NCBI RefSeq assembly: GCF_949987515.2 | Contig: NC_082687.1 | Coordinates: 21,312,148 to 21,376,147, forward strand | Length of the DNA stretch: 64,000 nt | Direction of reading: 5' to 3' | From: Delphinus delphis | Taxonomy: Eukaryota; Chordata; Mammalia; Artiodactyla; Delphinidae | In this document: positions 61,346 to 64,000 of the stretch, piece by piece | Layout of the letters: every line of letters starts with the position of its first letter | How positions within the stretch are numbered: the first letter of the stretch is position 1 | Program-made: the position numbers and the translations under genes | The notes under the pieces: model-generated | The model's input: the letters and a program-made list of their open reading frames with translations, nothing else | The model's database searches: none | Told to the model about the DNA's origin: nothing

Positions 61346-64000
61346 GATTCAAAATATTGACAGAGATGGAAGAGTGGTCGAGCTGTTTCAGTTGGAAAAC
61401 AAAAATTACAGTGTTCCTTCAGACTTTCCCCCCATCAATCCACAGTCCCTGGCAAGAAACCTAAGTGTGCTAAAATGAAGCCAATTAACATTCCTTACTA
61501 CTGCTCTGTCATCAATCATCGTTAACTCAGAGAAGGCAGATGGGTAAGTAGCTTTACGACATATTCTTGTAGATTGGTTTGTTCATATCCCACACATTTA
61601 ATTTCATCAAACCAGAACCTCATTCCATTCTTCAGAAGCACAGTGTACTGTGGACTCTCCAGGCAAACACAGAGAGAAAAGGTGCTGATAGAGCCGTTAG
61701 ATGAGGACCATGCACTGTCCACTGGAGCTGAGCTACGTGGAGTCATTGGTGACTTGAAAAGTTTTGGTGGAGTGGTGGTGGAGAGAGCCTGATCAGCGTG
61801 GGCTTCAGGGAGAATAGGAGAAGAGAAACTGCAAACAGTGGGAACAGACAGTTCTTAAGTTCTGCTGTCAAGGGAAAGAGATAAATGGGATGCAGTAGTC
61901 AAGAGGGTTTTTTTTTTTTTTCAAATGGGAAAATAACAACATGGTTGTCGATAATGAGACTTCTCCAGTAGAGAAGGAACCCTCGATGATACTGGAGGAG
62001 AAAGGGGACACTTGCTGAGGCAACATCCTTGAGTAGGTCAGAGAGGATGGGATCCAAAGGTAGAGTATATGGGCACAGGGAGGTAGTGGTTGGATGTGGG
62101 TATTGGGAGAATTGTTTCTGTTTTCTCAGTGAAATTGGAAGCAACACCATCAGCTGAGAGCAAAGATGGGGGAGGACGTGTTGGAGGTTTGAAGAGACAG
62201 CAGACATGAACTGGTCACCTAGGAACATGACAAAGTGATGGAACCAGGATGAGTTCCAGGCAATATCTAGGACCACTTGAGGTTAGTAACCATGAATTTA
62301 AAGTGAAATCACTCAGCATGTTTGGGTGTTTATCTGGCCATGCTAGGAGGGTAGAAGCAGGCAGAGGTGAAATTTAACTAGGGTTTTGGTTTAGTCAAGC
62401 CAGTACAAGGGAGAGAGGGGCAACGGAGTCGAGTCTGTATGCCAAGGGATGATTAGAAAGATAGACTGTGGAATTTAAACTGGGTGGGGAGGAGAGGGGA
62501 TGGCAAGGGGGTGGAACAGTGAGAAGGTGATAGGAGCATTGGGTTAAAGTCCTCGTACAGAAGAATTGTCTATGTTGGGGTATGAGATCGAAAGATAATA
62601 GGCAGTGGTAAGAGAGTAGGATGCCTGAAATTAGGATTTTAAGGGTGTTGAATGTATTAAGAATGAAATGGTCCAAGGTATAGCCATAGAAGTGAGTACC
62701 AGAGATTGAAGAGAGAATGAGGCCACTGGAGAAAGGAGATGAAAAACTGAAAGGCCATTGTATTGGAAAGAATATCTGGTTATTGAAATTACATGAGTAA
62801 AAATCAGACTGATTTTGAAGACAGTGATAGCATGTCAGTTGCTAAAATCTTCAAGGAGTGAAGGGTAGTGGCCTAGGGATCAGCAAGAAGCTGAAACTAG
62901 TGGATGGGAACATCTGATGAGTGAGATTCAAAGCTGAGTGTTTTTAGGAAGGAGAGAGGGAGCACGGTCTCAAAGCAACACAGTAGAACCTGGAGAACAC
63001 CTGTTCCACCCGGGCTCCATCTTATGAAGAGGAAATAACTACCAGACCACCTGAGAGGGTTAAAGGGAAGACATGTCCTCAGGGAGAGCCAGGTGTCAGC
63101 CAGAGGAAGGTCAAGAAACATTCTTCTTCAAAGAAGCTGAGAATATAGGGCAGGTGTCAGCAAACTATAGCCTGTGGGGCCCCCTGTTTCTGTAACAGTC
63201 CTACGGAGAGGTGTGGGGGGCAGCAAGTGAGTGAGGGGGGCTCTCCCTTGGGCCCTGCTGCTGCTCACGTGTAGGGTGAGGCTAACTCTGAGTGCACGCT
63301 CCTTCTCTTTACCTGTGCTGACCAGCCTCCAGGCCAGCAGAGGGGCTGATGATCCTCGTGAGAACACATCATTACCAAATGTAGCCTTAGCCTTGATTCA
63401 TTCCTCTTCTTAGACTGGGCATTGCTTGCCAGAGTCTCCAACACAAAAGGTACTCATTCCAATTGAATATTAACGCTTCACTCAATTGGAGGACTTTCAG
63501 CCTGACCTTCAGTAAGGTTAGCTTGATTCTGCTTTATGACCAATGGTACCAAACACCATTCGTGTGCAATAACGTTAAAGAATTAAGTTAAACATTCAAA
63601 CAGATGACTTAGAATACACTTGGCTTTCTTTGTCATTTTCCTGCTGCACACCCCAAAACTAGTGATCCGACTTAGGCCCTTGCACAAGTGATGAGACCAG
63701 AGAAGAAGCTGTGACACACACAGATTTGCTTTCTTTCTTGTTTTATTGACAAAGGAATAAAATAAAAGGGTTCTCTAATAGCTGCAAATTGGAATTGAAG
63801 CCACACGTCTGTAAACATTTCCCAGCCCGAGTCACGTCTTGCTCAAATGGCCTAAACTTGAGGATTGCCACGTTGACCAGGAAGTGCTTTGCCCTGATGG
63901 CAGGGATTAGCTCGTTGGTTTGCCTCTCTGTGAATCCCTTCCAATGCAGTGAGCACTTTCCAGCTGCCTCTACATCACACCCGGAAGGAGCACAGAACAG
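61346..64000. other. Intergenic sequence, nothing assigned
   Basis: A long purine-rich stretch at about 61790-63120 looks like one decayed element, family unknown. The 'gtgtcagcaaactatagcct' segment at 63156-63175 resembles a common DNA-transposon end. The rest is unique. No gene is supported to the window end. Confidence 0.4.

Noticed and set aside
1..64000. CRISPR arrays, operons, tRNA/rRNA genes, phage or plasmid features
   Set aside because: None is visible. The tRNA-like parts are all within SINEs, and the spaced repeats are microsatellites or transposons.

Overview
This is nuclear DNA from a mammal, and almost certainly from a toothed whale or a close cetacean relative. Nine well-preserved tRNA-Glu-derived SINEs of the CHR (Cetacea-Hippopotamus-Ruminant) type, with the body variants typical of cetaceans, lie alongside truncated L1 tails of the cetartiodactyl type. 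No bacterial-style gene organisation is present. Nearly all short open reading frames are accidental or fall inside repeats.

The one gene that can be supported is MAML3 (mastermind-like transcriptional coactivator 3), on the minus strand. Its first coding exon is at 26691..26218 and encodes 158 residues, including the basic N-terminal MamL-1 helix that binds the Notch intracellular domain/CSL complex. The exon ends in phase 0 at a good GT splice donor (GTGAGG). A long 5' UTR runs from about 26692 to about 27540, and a two-block CpG island covers roughly 23.7-26.7 kb and 27.36-27.93 kb. Positions 1-26217 are therefore the start of the very large MAML3 intron 1, and about 27.55-64 kb is upstream intergenic DNA.

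Intron part (1-26 kb): the order is an L2 split by a CHR SINE, MIRs, four more full CHR SINEs, two shorter and older relatives, a truncated L1 (11.8-12.7 kb), an ancient L1 3' end, a MER5A DNA transposon, and then a repeat-poor 5 kb that leads into the CpG island. Promoter part (24-28 kb): G-rich tracts, a GCC/TCC triplet tract and a CG/TG/CG alternating tract. Upstream part (28-64 kb): L1 tails with clean target-site duplications (31.0-31.5 kb and 60.5-61.0 kb), CHR SINEs nested inside MIRs and L1s, and an L2 split by an LTR-like repeat (38.6-40.0 kb). It also holds a head-to-head pair of old L1s (45.3-53.9 kb), one of which is itself interrupted by an L2, and then a repeat-poor AT-rich stretch (55.4-58.5 kb) containing a pair of MARE-like palindromes.

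No previously undescribed gene system is visible. The points most worth a second look are a possible non-conservative change in the Notch-complex helix of MAML3, the promoter-proximal Z-DNA/G4-prone tracts, the nested transposon chronology, a diverged 136-bp tandem unit split by an L1, and the MARE-like pair.
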